64,000 nt of DNA from Roseiarcus sp963820095 (GCA_963820095.1 CAWFZA010000023.1:186001-250000), one strand, 5' to 3'. Counted from the first letter of the stretch, positions 19,499 to 30,084 are shown. Notes: a model not told the origin generated them from the letters alone. Made by a program: numbers and translations.

Positions 19499-19949
19499 GC
19501 GCAGGCGAAAGGCGGCTCCGCAAGACCAGCGAATTTCGGAGACGTTGCTGCCACGACGCCGGACGCTTAGCGGTCGGGTCTAGTGGCGACGACCAACGGC
19601 GTCACGCATGAACGTATCGCCAGTGCGCCGGATCCTGAATCAAAAATCTGCGCTCCACATTGGCAAAAGCAGAAATCCATGCTATAGACTTTGGAGTCGC
19701 CGGATGGCTCCGCAGGGCGGCCGGCGGCGAGGAGAGGGAACGCGCGTCCGAGACGTTTTCACACAACTCGAGGCGCGAGTTGGAGGCTCGATGATTTTTT
19801 TTATTTTTTCGGCTGCAACCCTTTGAAAAGTCCGGATTCCGCCAAATAAAACCAAACAAAACCAAGTATTTTTGCTTGTTTTTATTTGGTTTTGCTTGCA
19901 CGGAACTCTCGCGCAAGTTGCATTGGAAGGCTTCCGCGGCCCGGCGTCC
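19499..19949. other. Intergenic region with AT-rich inverted sequence
   Basis: Between the DUF4062 gene and nnr. At about 19795-19905 there is an abrupt AT-rich patch with a T-run and partly complementary AAAACCAAACAAAACCAAG and CTTGTTTTTATTTGGTTTTG sequences flanking ATTTTTG. It could form a hairpin and work as a terminator between the convergent genes. No coding region is supported. Confidence 0.5.
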
Positions 19950-21467
19950 CTATCCGAGCGCCCTCAAGACCCTGGGCAGCGCATCGGGCAGATCCTCGGC
20001 GATGAGGCCGGGGCCGACCGCGCGGCCGCAGGCGCCGTGCAGCCAGACGGCGGCGGAGGCGGCCTCGAACGGGGCCATGTCCTGGGCGGCGAGCCCGGTG
20101 ACGAGGCCGGCGAGCACGTCGCCCGAGCCGGCCGTGGCGAGAGAGGGCGGCAGGTCCCAGCCGATGGTCGCGCGGCCGTCGGGCGAGGCGACCACCGTGT
20201 CGGCGCCCTTGATCAGCACCACGGCGCCCATGAGGCGCGCCGCCGCGCGGGCGCGGGCGAGCTTGTCGTCGTCGAGCCGGACTTGCGCCGCGCCCTCGAA
20301 CAGCTTGGCGAATTCGCCCTCGTGCGGGGTGAGCACCGCCTTGTGTCCGCCGCGCTTGATCAGCGCCGCGAGCCGCTCGGCTTCGCCGGCGAAGCTCACC
20401 AGCGCATCGGCGTCGAGCACGATCGTCCGCTGCTTGGCGGGCCGCGTTAGCGCCGCCGCGACCAGCCTGCGCAAGGTCGGGCCGACTCCCGCGCCGGGGC
20501 CGAGCGCGATGGCGCGGCGCCGGTCGTCGGCGAGCAGCGCCTCGAACTCGCGGGCGTTGGCGAAGGGGGCGACCATCACGGCGGTCAATTGCGCCGCGTT
20601 GACGGGGACCGCGTCGGGCGGGCTCGCCACGCTGACGATGCCGGCGCCGGCGCGCAACGCCGCGCGGGCGGCGAGCCGGGCCGCGCCCGTATGGTGGCCC
20701 GAGCCCGACAGGACGAGCGCGGCGCCGCGCGCATATTTGTGGCTATCGGCGTTCGGGCGCGGCAGGACATGGCTCCAGACGGCCGGGGAATTGACGAAGG
20801 CTTTCGGCGCGATGGAGGCCAGCGCGGCGTCGGGAATGCCGATGTCGGCGAGCCGGATGGCGCCGGCGAGCGTGCGTCCCGGAAGCAGGAGATGGCCGGG
20901 CTTCAGGCGAAAGAAGGTGACGCTGGCGCTCGCTTCGACCGCGGCGCCGCGGACCTTGCCGGTTTCCCCGTCAATTCCGGAGGGAACGTCGACGGCGAGC
21001 ACGGGGCCTCCGGCGCGCCTGAAGGCGTTGATCCGCTCGACGATCGCTTTCGCTTCGCCATCGATGTCGCGCGCAAGGCCCGCGCCGAACAGAGCGTCGA
21101 TCACGCAGTCAGCGGCGTCGAGATCGACCGCGGCCGCGTCGAGGACCGGGCCGGACCAGCGGGCGGCGGCGAGCGCCGGATCGCCCTTCAAGGCGTCGGG
21201 CCGGCCGATGAGCCCAAGTTCGACCCCATAGCCGCGCTGGCCAAGGAGGCGCGCGGCGACAAAGCCGTCGCCGCCGTTGCCGCCAGGGCCACACAGAATG
21301 GCGATCCGGCCGCGCGATTTGGTCCATCGCGCCGCCTCATCGGCGACCGCCAGACCCGCCCGCTCCATGAGACCAATGCCCGGCGTTCCGGCCGAAATCG
21401 CAAAGCGGTCGGCTTGGCTCATTTCGGCTGGCGTAAGCAGTTCCGGAAACGCCAGGGGGTCAAGCAT
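19950..21467 (-). CDS. nnr: Bifunctional NAD(P)HX epimerase / ADP-dependent dehydratase
   Basis: A two-domain NAD(P)H-hydrate repair enzyme of about 505 residues. The N-terminal YjeF_N domain shows CGPGGNGGDGFVAARLL and VLAVDVPSGIDGETG. The C-terminal ribokinase-like domain shows the HKYARGAALV start, VLTPHEGEFAKLF and the catalytic TAGSGDVLAGLVTGL. It repairs damaged NADH and NADPH hydrates in the cytoplasm. The start is placed at 21467 (MLDPLAFPELLTPAEM), since the longer frame overlaps the tRNA-Asn. Intact. Confidence 0.95.
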   Translation of the reverse strand: MLDPLAFPELLTPAEMSQADRFAISAGTPGIGLMERAGLAVADEAARWTKSRGRIAILCGPGGNGGDGFVAARLLGQRGYGVELGLIGRPDALKGDPALAAARWSGPVLDAAAVDLDAADCVIDALFGAGLARDIDGEAKAIVERINAFRRAGGPVLAVDVPSGIDGETGKVRGAAVEASASVTFFRLKPGHLLLPGRTLAGAIRLADIGIPDAALASIAPKAFVNSPAVWSHVLPRPNADSHKYARGAALVLSGSGHHTGAARLAARAALRAGAGIVSVASPPDAVPVNAAQLTAVMVAPFANAREFEALLADDRRRAIALGPGAGVGPTLRRLVAAALTRPAKQRTIVLDADALVSFAGEAERLAALIKRGGHKAVLTPHEGEFAKLFEGAAQVRLDDDKLARARAAARLMGAVVLIKGADTVVASPDGRATIGWDLPPSLATAGSGDVLAGLVTGLAAQDMAPFEAASAAVWLHGACGRAVGPGLIAEDLPDALPRVLRALG

Positions 21468-21560
21468 GGGCCGTGAGGGTGCGCGCCGCCGCCGCTCGGC
21501 GCAAGGGGGCCAAAAACGCTTTCCATCGCGAAGGATTCTGCTATATCCCCCCGACGCTGA

Positions 21561-21637
21561 TCCCCGATAGCTCAGCTGGTAGAGCATTCGACTGTTAATC
21601 GAATGGTCGCAGGTTCGAAGTCCTGCTCGGGGAGCCA
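21561..21637 (+). tRNA. tRNA-Asn (anticodon GTT)
   Basis: A complete cloverleaf. The acceptor TCCCCGA pairs with TCGGGGA, the D-arm has AGCTCAGCTGGTAGAGC, the anticodon stem is TTCGA/TCGAA around loop CTGTTAA with anticodon GTT at 21594-21596, and the T-arm has GGTTCGAAGTCC. CCA is encoded at 21635-21637. It is divergent from nnr. Confidence 0.97.
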
Positions 21638-22108
21638 GTTATCTCAATGCGTTAGGCCATAAATTCCGTTTGCACAAAGCGCGCGTTGCTTAGGTGGGGT
21701 ATGCCCCGGGGTAACAAACGCTCGCCATGCGGATCAATTGCGCTGCTTCAGCAACCTCCGATCTTGTCGGAGACGGTCGCGAAACCAGCGACCGTAGAGG
21801 CGAAAGCTAAGTAGCTGAAGTCCTTGCAGAAGCCATGCCGCAGGTGCTACTTTTTCGGGCCTTCGATGCGCGACCGCGCACAAGGATGCGTCGAAATGTC
21901 CGCCAAAAAAACCGGTCGTAAATTGCGCGTTACGACCAAAGACTGCATATCAGCTCTCCTGTTAGTCTGAGATTCAGGCGCAAAAATCGCCAATAATACT
22001 ATAGAATGGATTTATCGGTCAGTGCAATAGTTTAGCAATCGGTATTACAAAGATTTAATTCTGCTTTTAATATTCACGGGAAGCGTGCCGCACTTAGGCT
22101 TGGGTTCT
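21638..22108. other. Intergenic region between tRNA-Asn and IS element
   Basis: About 470 bases, becoming AT-rich toward 22000-22080. It holds no frame with a recognisable domain. A tRNA 3' end followed by non-coding sequence and an insertion sequence is a common landing zone for mobile DNA, but I see no repeated tRNA 3' end. Confidence 0.45.
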
Positions 22109-23439
22109 GTGCGTCAAGTTCTGCAAAGGCGGTCATGGATAGGCTGAACTCATGCGGCTTGGCGGAGGTAGGTTTTCTTGTGCTCCTTAAGATCGTTCAT
22201 GTTGAGATAGCGGTGGGCTTCGAGCCAGTTTTCGTGGGTCTCGACGGCTAAGGCTCGGACGAGGCGCAGGCAGGCCTCGGCATTGGGGAAGATGCGGACA
22301 ACGTGGGTCCGGCGTTTGATCTCCTCGTTGAGGCGCTCGAGCATGTTGGTGCTCTTGGGATGCTTATGATGCTGGCGCGGGAGCTTGTAGAAGGTGAGCG
22401 TCTCTTCGATGGTTTCTTCGATCCATGCGACGAGTTTGGGGTAGCGGGCGCCCCATTTGGCGATCCATGCGGTGAGGTCCTGGCGGGCCTCCTCAGTCGA
22501 ACGGCGGTCGTAGAGCCAGCGCAATTCCTGCAGGCAGTCGTCGTCGGCCTTGCGGGGCAGATGGTCGAGGGCGTTGCGGAGGAAGTGGACGTAGCAGCGC
22601 TGGAAGGCGGCTTCGGTTAGAACCTCGCGGACGGCGGAGCGAAGGCCGGCGTGATCGTCAGCGACGACGAACTCGACGCCGTTGAGGCCGCGGCGACGCA
22701 GTCCGAGAAGGAAGTCCTTCCAGGAGGCGCGGCTTTCCCGGTTGGCCATGTCGACGGCCAGGATCTGGCGGCGGCCGTCCCAGTCGATTCCGATGGCGAT
22801 CAGCACGGCCTGGCTCATGACCACGCCGCCCTCGCGCACCTTCTCACAGCGCGCGTCAAGGATGAGGTAAGGAAAGGGCTCGGCGAGGGGGCGGTTGGCA
22901 AAGGCGTCGAGGCTCTCGTCCAGGCGCTTGTTGATGGCGGAGATGGCCGAGGCCGAGAAGGAATGGCCGCACAGCTCCTCGGTGATCGCCTTCACCTTTC
23001 GGGTTGAAACCCCCTGCACGTACATCTCCGCCAGCGTCGCCACCAAGGCTTGTTCCGAGCGCTGGTAGCGTTCGAACAGCTCGGTCGAGAATCGCCCGTT
23101 TCGGTCCTGCGGCACGCGCAGCTCAAGCTTGCCCACCCGGGTGACGAGGGTGCGGGTGTAATAACCGGAGCGGTAACCGAGTCGACTTTCCGTACGCTCG
23201 CCCTTTTCGGCCCCGAGCGCGTCGGTCATCTCGGCTTCCAGCATCTCCTGCATCACGGCGCGAACGATCTCGCGCAAGCTGTCAGGGCTCTTCGAAAAGA
23301 GCTCGTTGACGGCGGCGATCACGGGCTTAGCTTCACTCTTGGTCATGACGGGGTTCCTCATCAGGAATCGGTGACTTCGACATCACCAGCCTGTCATGAC
23401 CGCCTCTCGCCTTCAGCGATTTTGCAGAACCTTCAACAC
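22109..23439 (-). mobile_element. IS256-family insertion sequence
   Basis: One transposase gene flanked by imperfect terminal inverted repeats. The left end has GTTCTGCAAA then GGCGGTCATG (about 22118-22136). The right end, read in reverse, has GTTCTGCAAA and, after a 14-base interruption, GGCGGTCATG (about 23396-23430). A matching 8-9 bp target duplication is not obvious, so the exact outer ends are uncertain by a few bases. Confidence 0.85.
22150..23346 (-). CDS. IS256-family (mutator type) transposase
   Basis: A 398-residue DDE transposase, the usual family length. Characteristic segments are LGYRSGYYTRTLVTRVGKLE, YVQGVSTRKVKAI, YLILDARCEKVREGG with the first aspartate, FVVADDHAGLRSAV with the second, and TNMLERLNEEIKRRTHVVRI with the catalytic glutamate. 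It is intact and so possibly active. The ATG at 23346 (MTKSEAKP) has GAGGA 7-8 bases upstream and matches the common start of this family better than the ATG at 23361. Confidence 0.95.
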   Translation of the reverse strand: MTKSEAKPVIAAVNELFSKSPDSLREIVRAVMQEMLEAEMTDALGAEKGERTESRLGYRSGYYTRTLVTRVGKLELRVPQDRNGRFSTELFERYQRSEQALVATLAEMYVQGVSTRKVKAITEELCGHSFSASAISAINKRLDESLDAFANRPLAEPFPYLILDARCEKVREGGVVMSQAVLIAIGIDWDGRRQILAVDMANRESRASWKDFLLGLRRRGLNGVEFVVADDHAGLRSAVREVLTEAAFQRCYVHFLRNALDHLPRKADDDCLQELRWLYDRRSTEEARQDLTAWIAKWGARYPKLVAWIEETIEETLTFYKLPRQHHKHPKSTNMLERLNEEIKRRTHVVRIFPNAEACLRLVRALAVETHENWLEAHRYLNMNDLKEHKKTYLRQAA

Positions 23440-24014
23440 ACTACTCTGGACTTCGTGCTCCGTTACCCACCATCCCTCGCTAATCTTGTCGACGAGACGG
23501 CGGGTACTTCTCGGGCTGTTCTTGTTCGGGATGTGACGACCGTCACTGCGTTCTTTCGTCGAATTCTCTTGAAATCGCGGCATGCCCAACCTCCCACGGC
23601 GCTAACTTGCCCGCGCCTCTGCCCGCAGCGCGGGGCTTTTTGTGGCCGCGGCCCTAGTGACACCCGACACAGCTTTGACATGTTAAGTGCGTACCGAAGG
23701 ACGCTCCTCGACATACCTCCCCTGGGGACGAGGCCGACGGCCTTAGGGCCGCTCGCCGCGCGCCTGCTGATTTGGATCGCCAAGACGCTGAAGCTCTGAT
23801 GCGCATGCATGATGACGAGGGGCGGCATTCGGGCCGTCGGGCTGGTTGCTTCCCCACAATTCTGCGAATTGACCATCGAGTCGCGCCCATAGCAATCTGC
23901 ATCTATCCCGCGCGTCCGTTCGTTCCCTTTTAAAAGGCGCGCGTTTGCCCGCGTAGTCTCCCATGCGCGGGGGCTTTCCTTTGGGAACATGACGGCTGAC
24001 AGGAACGGTGGGCT
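23440..24014. other. Region right of the IS element, no gene recognised
   Basis: About 575 bases containing a terminator-like hairpin but no convincing gene. Long open frames on both strands here are arginine- or proline-rich and overlap each other, as expected of GC-rich non-coding DNA. Confidence 0.45.
23609..23641 (+). terminator. Rho-independent terminator
   Basis: GCCCGCGC (23609-23616), loop CTCTGCCCGCA, then GCGCGGGGC and TTTTT. The stem has one bulged G. It would end plus-strand transcription, but the gene it belonged to is not visible, perhaps because the IS element disrupted the area. Confidence 0.7.
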
Positions 24015-24236
24015 ATGCGATTTACCGTGACCTCCAGGGTAGACGGCACCGAAGTCGTCGACCGTCCTGAAGGCGCGAGGGCCGCCCTCGAGCAAGTCCT
24101 CATGCTCCTTGGGCGCAAGCGAAACGACGTTCGCATCTTTGATGAGGACGGCCGGCGCCGAACCCCGGCCGAGTTATCCCTGCTGGCAGCTCGAGAAGTT
24201 GCAATGTTGCGGGATGAATCAGGGCTGAGCGTCTGA
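24015..24236 (+). CDS. Small hypothetical protein
   Basis: A 73-residue protein (begins MRFTVTSRVDGTEVVDRPE) with an even, soluble composition, a central RKRNDVRIFDEDGRRRTPAEL segment and coding-like third-position GC. It looks like the small uncharacterised proteins common in Hyphomicrobiales. There is no signal peptide or metal motif. Function unknown. Confidence 0.6.
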   Translation: MRFTVTSRVDGTEVVDRPEGARAALEQVLMLLGRKRNDVRIFDEDGRRRTPAELSLLAAREVAMLRDESGLSV

Positions 24237-24349
24237 GCCTGTCTAGGCGACATCTCCGCATATCTCCTACCGGTCGATCGGCGCTTTCTTGTCGCGACCC
24301 TCGACCGTGCTGACACACCATCGCCGCCTAGCGCCTTCCGACGCCCGGA

Positions 24350-24802
24350 TCAGATAGCGAAATCGCCGCTGGCCTTCTCGTCGTCGAGCACGTGCGTCTT
24401 CCCGGCCGTCTCGCACATTTGGTCGACGGTGATCGCGTCGAGGTTGGCGAGAAAGGTTTCGCCGGCCCTGCGAACGGCCGGGTCGATCACTCGCTCGAGC
24501 AACACCGAATTTGCGCCGAGATCTTCGGGGTCGGCTGTGCTCAGCGACATCGCAGTTCGCACGATCTCGCCCACAGTGATGCGCCGGCGCTCGCGTGCGA
24601 GCTCATAGCCGCCTCGCGGCCCGCGCACGCCCTTGAGGATTTTGGCGTGGACCAGGCCCTGAAGCAAGGTCTCCAGGTGGCGGGGGGGCAATTTATGACG
24701 TGCGGCCAAAGCTTTGGCCGCAACCGGCGCCGAGCGCGAATGCAACGCGACATCGACTACGGCGGCGATAGCGAGAACGCTCCGTCGCGACAATAAGTTC
24801 AT
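24350..24802 (-). CDS. Rrf2-family transcriptional regulator
   Basis: A 150-residue winged-helix regulator with the Rrf2 pattern: HSRSAPVAAKALAARHKLP and HLETLLQGLVHAKILKG, then the wing RGPRGGYELARERRRITVGEI. Iron-sulfur sensing members need three clustered cysteines; here only one is seen (QMCETAG), so it probably does not bind a cluster like IscR or NsrR. The start at 24802 has a strong AGGAGGTG site 4-5 bases upstream. Targets are unknown. Confidence 0.9.
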   Translation of the reverse strand: MNLLSRRSVLAIAAVVDVALHSRSAPVAAKALAARHKLPPRHLETLLQGLVHAKILKGVRGPRGGYELARERRRITVGEIVRTAMSLSTADPEDLGANSVLLERVIDPAVRRAGETFLANLDAITVDQMCETAGKTHVLDDEKASGDFAI

Positions 24803-25387
24803 ATCACACCTCCTACGATGAGTTGGCAGCTCGTCTAACCACCGACGACACGAGAAGATGCCCCGGTCGTTAATGATATTGCAATTACCATAATTGTGGT
24901 GTTGGCTCTTTAGCCCCACGGCCCCAGGCGTCCGCTTATCCACTAACCACTGCGTCGGGGATCGCCGCGACTGAGGAGGCCGTCGTTACTCAACCCCTCC
25001 ATGCCGTCGCCATCGCCGAAGTCGGCAGCCTTGCGGAAATCGACAGACTCGCGGAGCGGCCTTCGATCCACTGTTCGTCGAATTGATGAGCTATCGCCAC
25101 GCTGACGCCGTCCTGATGGCCGACCAGGAACTGCACAGCGATGGAGATGTTCGCCTGCGCATCATGCCCCATGCTATTCGCCATGGCCAGCAGGGCGAGA
25201 TTGCTTTGATGCGCGGCGCTAATGGCTTTGTAGCCGTGGGCGACGCGGTGGCAGACCTGTTTGTCATGCGTCCCTCGGTCTCCAATCTTTTGTCGAGTTT
25301 TCCCTGAAGGATCCACGTCAGAGATCCCGACTGAGAGACCTGCCGCAGTCAAACCGCCCCTGCTCGTGCCACCGTGGCTCCGGCTAA
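24803..25387. other. Intergenic region, no gene recognised
   Basis: About 585 bases. Overlapping open frames run on both strands at 24990-25505 but none shows a known domain or a good ribosome-binding site. It may contain gene remnants. It lies close to the place where the two halves of the window meet. Confidence 0.4.
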
Positions 25388-26059
25388 TTAGGTACTTTGT
25401 CTGCCCAAGGGAGAGGCCCCGAAGCATGCGAACAGGGCAGCTGGCCCGGCATACACTGCAATGCAGCCCCCTTTGCGCAGCGCGGATTCGGTAAAGCCGC
25501 CGCAAAGGAATCCGATGGTGGGAATTCCGGCTTTGCCAGCCGCATCGGCGTCGTAGGGCGTATCTCCGATGGCGACCGCATCAGGGCCCGCCATACCCAG
25601 CTTCTTCAAGGCAACCTGGAAAATGTCCGGCGCCGGCTTCGAACGCTCGGCATCTTCGGACGAAGTTGCGACGTCTACCAAATCGGCGACGGAGGCAATC
25701 TCCAGATACACCTCAAGCTCGCTAGCCTTGGCGGAGGACGCGACGGCCACCTTCAAACCCGCGCCATGCACGCGCTGTAGCAACTCCGGAACGGCCGAGA
25801 ACGGCCGCACCATATGCAGGTACTTCGTTTTGAACAGGTTGCCGCGCCATTCTTCCAATTCCTTGCCGTGATCTCTACGCTGAGCTTCGGAGAGGAACAT
25901 GGGTAGAAACTGATCGCCGCCTTTGCCAATCTGGCTGCGCGATTGCTCAAAGGTCACTTGATAGCCGAAGTGTTCGAGCGCCTCCTGCCAAGCGATCGCG
26001 TGCAAGTCCACCGAATCGACCAAGGTCCCATCGACGTCGAAAATGGCTGCTTCGGGCAT
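25388..26059 (-). CDS. HAD-family phosphatase (beta-phosphoglucomutase/phosphoglycolate phosphatase-like)
   Basis: A 223-residue HAD hydrolase, subfamily I. Motif I is AIFDVDGTLVDSVDLHAIAW, motif II is KVAVASSAK, the conserved lysine is in KPAPDIFQVAL, and motif IV is AIGDTPYDADAAGKAG. The start at 26059 (MPEAAIFDV) fits the family; the longer frame adds 13 residues. It would remove phosphate from small sugar phosphates in the cytoplasm. It is the last gene before the junction and could belong to either half. Confidence 0.9.
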   Translation of the reverse strand: MPEAAIFDVDGTLVDSVDLHAIAWQEALEHFGYQVTFEQSRSQIGKGGDQFLPMFLSEAQRRDHGKELEEWRGNLFKTKYLHMVRPFSAVPELLQRVHGAGLKVAVASSAKASELEVYLEIASVADLVDVATSSEDAERSKPAPDIFQVALKKLGMAGPDAVAIGDTPYDADAAGKAGIPTIGFLCGGFTESALRKGGCIAVYAGPAALFACFGASPLGRQST

Positions 26060-26220
26060 TTGGCGCTCCAATACCGATGAGAACGCAGTTCGAGGCAAAA
26101 CGGCCGCAGCAATTGTCGCTCGCTGCCCGCTGTCGTGGCGGCTGGCAGGATCACGCCGCCGCAGTCACGTCGGTTCGTCCTGTCTGCAACAAATAGTGAA
26201 CAACGGTAGGCAGATTGGCG
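26060..26220. other. Junction between the two genome-like segments
   Basis: Left of here the genes are alphaproteobacterial in style; right of here acidobacterial. The receptor gene that starts at 29677 runs into this interval and its last 18 or so residues no longer resemble the family C-terminus. The change probably lies close to 26205. Confidence 0.6.
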
Positions 26221-29200
26221 ACCGGAGCTTGCAGTTGCGTTCGGTTGAAAGCGTTGAAGTAGTCGAGCCGCAGGATCAATCGGACCCTGCCCTCGATCGG
26301 AAACGTCTTGATGGCATCGAAATTCTCAAGCCGCAGAGGCGGTGTGCGGAGGCTGGCGTACGAGCGAACTGAATTGCCCAGAGCCCACGGCCCGGTGTTG
26401 ACGAACGCATTAGTCGGGAACTGTGTTGGCTGCGAAGGCAGCTTGCCCGTGAAAAAATCCTTTGAGCGACTGTAGCTGTAGGTCTTCAGCTTGACTCCAG
26501 GAACAATATCTGGCCGGTCGCCAAAGTTGGCGTACAGCGGATTGTATCCGTTGTATGCGCCGAACGGGTATCCGCCGTTGTACGACAACACTCCGCTGAA
26601 CTTCCATCCTCCGACGATCTGGTTGATAAATCCCGTTCTATTGACGAACCGTTGTCCCGCGCCGAACGGCAACGCGTAGGTCGCCACAATGTTCGTAATG
26701 TACTTCTGATCCAGCGCCGATGGGGTAAACTCGGGCGGCATGTTGAAAGAGTTGATCGGGTTCGGCTGAAAGAGAGTCGAGCCCACGGACTCGTTCGCGA
26801 TGTTTCGCGAGAGCGTGAAGTCAGCCAGGAAACTGAGCCCGTTGGAAAACCGCTTCTCTCCCTGGATCTGCAGACCGTTGTAGAATGCGGTCCCATCGGT
26901 CTCATAGGTGTTGTAGATGTCGGAGTATTGAGGGAATGGAAGCAAGGTCTGGATCACGGTTCCCGTGCCGCCAAAGAGATCCACCCATCCCGGGAACGGT
27001 ATCTTGATGCCGGCGTCTACTGCATCCTGAGAGGTCGCCAGCTCGCCAAGAAGGCTGCCGTAGTGAAGAATGTCAGGGTGCGGCTGCTCAGGTTGGTGTA
27101 GCGACGACGGCACGTGGATCGCCCGATTACCGACATATGCTACCGTCACGAACATATTCCACGGTAGTTGTCTCTGCACACTCAGATTCCATGCCGAGTC
27201 GTATGGAGCCCTCCCGAACGTCTTCGGATTGAAACCGAGAATCGTTGTTCCGTTGCCGATTGACGGCGAAAATGGCGTCGGCGGCGGATCGGGCATTGGA
27301 TTGTTATCCCAGCTTCCATACGCCGGGGTGTGGCCGCTGCTTGACTGGCGCGAAAACTGGCCGCCCAGGAGCGACGCGAAGTAGAAAGCGGTCTGAGTGG
27401 AGCCGTATTCATAGGCTCCGCCATCGAGAAATGTCAGGAAGAATCCAGACTGGATGACCGTCTTAGGAGTCAGTCGATAAGACAGCCCAACCCGCGGCTG
27501 GAAGTTCTTCCACGCGATGTCGGCGCGGTTGATACCCGCGCATCCCTCGCAATCGCCAAACTTCGTTGCTCCGCCGGGTAGATTCCCGGCAGCGGGATCC
27601 AGAACCGTAGGCTCCTGGAAGTTTACATAAACGGCGTTGTCATGCTCCTCGGTAAAGGGAACCATGATGTCCCAGCGCAGCCCGAGATTGGCCGTCAAAC
27701 GCTGGTTGACCTTGATATCGTCCTGGAAGTAGAGAGCGAATTCCTTGTTCCGCATTCGCGTGACGTTGGAACTGAGTCGGACAGCTGCGTCCACCTGGCC
27801 GAGGAGAAAGCTCGCGAACGAACTGCCGTACGTCCCGAAGTGCGGGTCGTTGGTGTCGGGAGTCGAGGTTGTGCGCTGCGTGAAGGAAAATGTCCCGCCG
27901 CAGAACTGGCAAGCATACAGGTCCTGATACGTCCGGCGGAATTGCCCCCCCATGTTGAAGGCGTGACGGCCCTTGGTCCATATCCAGTTGTTGGCGAACA
28001 CGATTCCCAACTGTCGGTTGTTGGTTTCGGCGAACCCACCGAATTGCCCGGATACGTTGGTCAGCCCATTACTCGCGCCGAAACTCGTCGGCGTATTCTG
28101 TCCCGTCGAAACCTATGTAGGGAAAGGTGACTCCGTCCACGAGTCCTGGAAAGCTGACGCCCAGTTTGGCGTTGTGTAGACCGCTGATTTCGCCGATCCA
28201 GTCGGCGCCCAGCGTCATCATCAGGTTCGGCTTGATCGTGTACACATAGTTCAGGAGAAATGCCCGTTCCGAGTTCGGTGTCGTGGATTTCGCTTTGTAG
28301 TTCGTTGGTGGGAGCCACGATGGGTGCGAAAGTGAAGAAAGGGGAAGAAATTGAGTCACGCCACATACTGAAGTGAATCGCCTGGGCGCGCGTGATGTTG
28401 TGGTCCAGCGTAAACCCCCATAGGTCCTGGCTGATGGCCAACGAAGACACGGCGGGAGACTTGTTCGCCTGTTGTCCAAACACGACTCCAGGCCGGTCGG
28501 GATCAGGAATGGAGGGAAGGACCGTCTGGGCCAGAGGGCTGATTCGTGATGACGGAATGATGTTGTCCGGGAATGGCTGGCCGGTCTGGGGATCGTAGAT
28601 GGAAATCTGCGTGCCATTGGAATCGACGAAGTTGCTGAAATCGCCCTGCTTCATGGCCGGCGTGGGGACGGTTCCAATCGCTTTTTGCGCCTGGTTCTGC
28701 CGAAACCAGTCCGCGCTGACGAGGAAGAAGGTGCGGTCTTTCCCGTTATAGAGATGCGGTAGAATCACGGGGCCGCTGACGGTAAACCCCAGATCGTTCT
28801 GCTGGTTGATAGGTGGCGCGGGCTGCCCATCGGAGCGGAAGTAGGTGGGAAAGAATCCGTCGGAGTCGAACAGCTGGTTGCGCAGGATGTAAAAGCCGTC
28901 GCCATGCAGCACATCGGTGCCGGACGTCATGCTATAAGTAACGGCGCCTTGCCCAAGCCCGTAACTCGCCTCGAACGTAGAACTGTTCACGCGAAACTCG
29001 TTCACCATCTCGTAGGGCGGATTGATGTAGGTCTGGTTTCCTTGGTATTGCACAAATGCAACAGGAACACCGTTGAACTGCACCTCGTTTTCAAATGTGA
29101 GGCCGCCGTTGATGTTGTGACTGCTCGCGTTTCCCTGAACTCCAGGCGCCAGGTACATGAATGAGTCGAGTTGGCGCGCAAGGCCGTTGATTTCGATCGG

Positions 29201-29677
29201 AGCCGTATTCACCAGTTCCGGTTCGAGCGTCGTTCCAATCGCGGGCGACTCGGTATTCAGCGAGATCGCACTTGCCGTCACCTTCACGGTCGCACTCGTG
29301 GAACCTGGCACCAGTCTGACGTCGGCTGTCGAGGTCTTGGCTACCTCAACGATCACACCGGACTGCACCGATTTGCTGAAGCCTTGCGCTTCCACCTCTA
29401 CCGAGTAGTAGCCAGGCACTAGACCAACCACCTTGTATGTGCCGACGGAGGTTGTGGTCGTGTGCACCGAGACTCTCGTCGATGTGTTGATCGCTGTGAC
29501 CGACGCGTTTGCAATCGCGGCGCCCGATGAGTCCGTGACCGTGCCGGCGATGCCGTTTTCCACCTGTGCGCATAGCCTGGCCACTGCGAGAATACAGACC
29601 AGGGATAATTCGATGAGGGTGAGGAATCGGGGGAAAGGAGAAACGCGTAGACGCGACCATCTGCAGTTCGTGTCCAT
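26151..29677 (-). CDS. Oar-like TonB-dependent receptor (two frameshifts, altered C-terminus)
   Basis: A large outer-membrane receptor of the acidobacterial carboxypeptidase-regulatory type. It has a signal peptide (SLVCILAVARLCAQ), a CarboxypepD_reg domain (GIAGTVTDSSGAAIANASVTA), a plug region and a long beta-barrel. The frame shifts near 28300 (continuing YKAKSTTPNSERAFLLNYVY) and near 28075 (continuing NVSGQFGGFAETNNRQLG). The barrel is recognisable down to LRLDYFNAFNRTQLQAP, but the closing strands that normally end in an aromatic residue are missing; the sequence ends TGRTDVTAAA. A GGAGG site precedes the ATG. The family imports oligosaccharides or other large nutrients with TonB energy. 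The ligand is unknown. Confidence 0.88.
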
Positions 29678-30084
29678 TGGTTAACCTCCGTAAGAGATCA
29701 GGTTCGGGCATAAAAACGGTCCCATTCGCGCCTCGAAAGGCCAACGACGCATTCGATTTCGCTGGAGAGCTACAGGGATGGGTGCATTCATCTTGACTCC
29801 CATCGCCCCCGTCGGGCTGCAGATGCTGGAGCTGCGCACGAAAGGGATGCCGTTTGAATCGGAAACCGAGGCGATGTCGCTTTCCACGAGAAAACTAACT
29901 CGACTCTATGTAAAGATCGAACGATGTTATAGGAATTCCCTTGTCTATTTTTGTTGGAGTTCCCAGTCACGCGCTGGATGCAACGCGAGACATCATCCTG
30001 CGCTCTTCCGTCGTGCGGGCTCTCCGCGGCCCTTTCCGCAAGAGCATGCAGTACCTGTCCTCACAGGGTAGGTCGGGCTGAGGA
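29678..30084. other. Intergenic region upstream of the receptor
   Basis: About 400 bases between the receptor start and the AraC gene end, both minus strand. It must contain the receptor promoter; an AT-richer patch lies at 29890-29960. I cannot name a site. Confidence 0.4.

Noticed and set aside
18394..19554. Large minus-strand frames across the TPR array
   Set aside because: They repeat with the same 141-base period because they are antisense to the array.
19795..19905. AT-rich patch as a CRISPR or origin-like repeat
   Set aside because: Only one imperfect inverted pair, no regular spacers and no associated genes.
22109..23439. Target-site duplication of the IS element
   Set aside because: Flanking 8-9 base sequences do not match by eye, so none is claimed.
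23463..24095. Minus-strand frame of about 210 residues right of the IS element
   Set aside because: Basic, low-complexity, no family match and a terminator-like hairpin runs through it.
24990..25505. Minus-strand frame of about 171 residues before the HAD gene
   Set aside because: No recognisable domain, no good ribosome-binding site, and overlapping frames on the other strand; it overlaps the end of the HAD gene.
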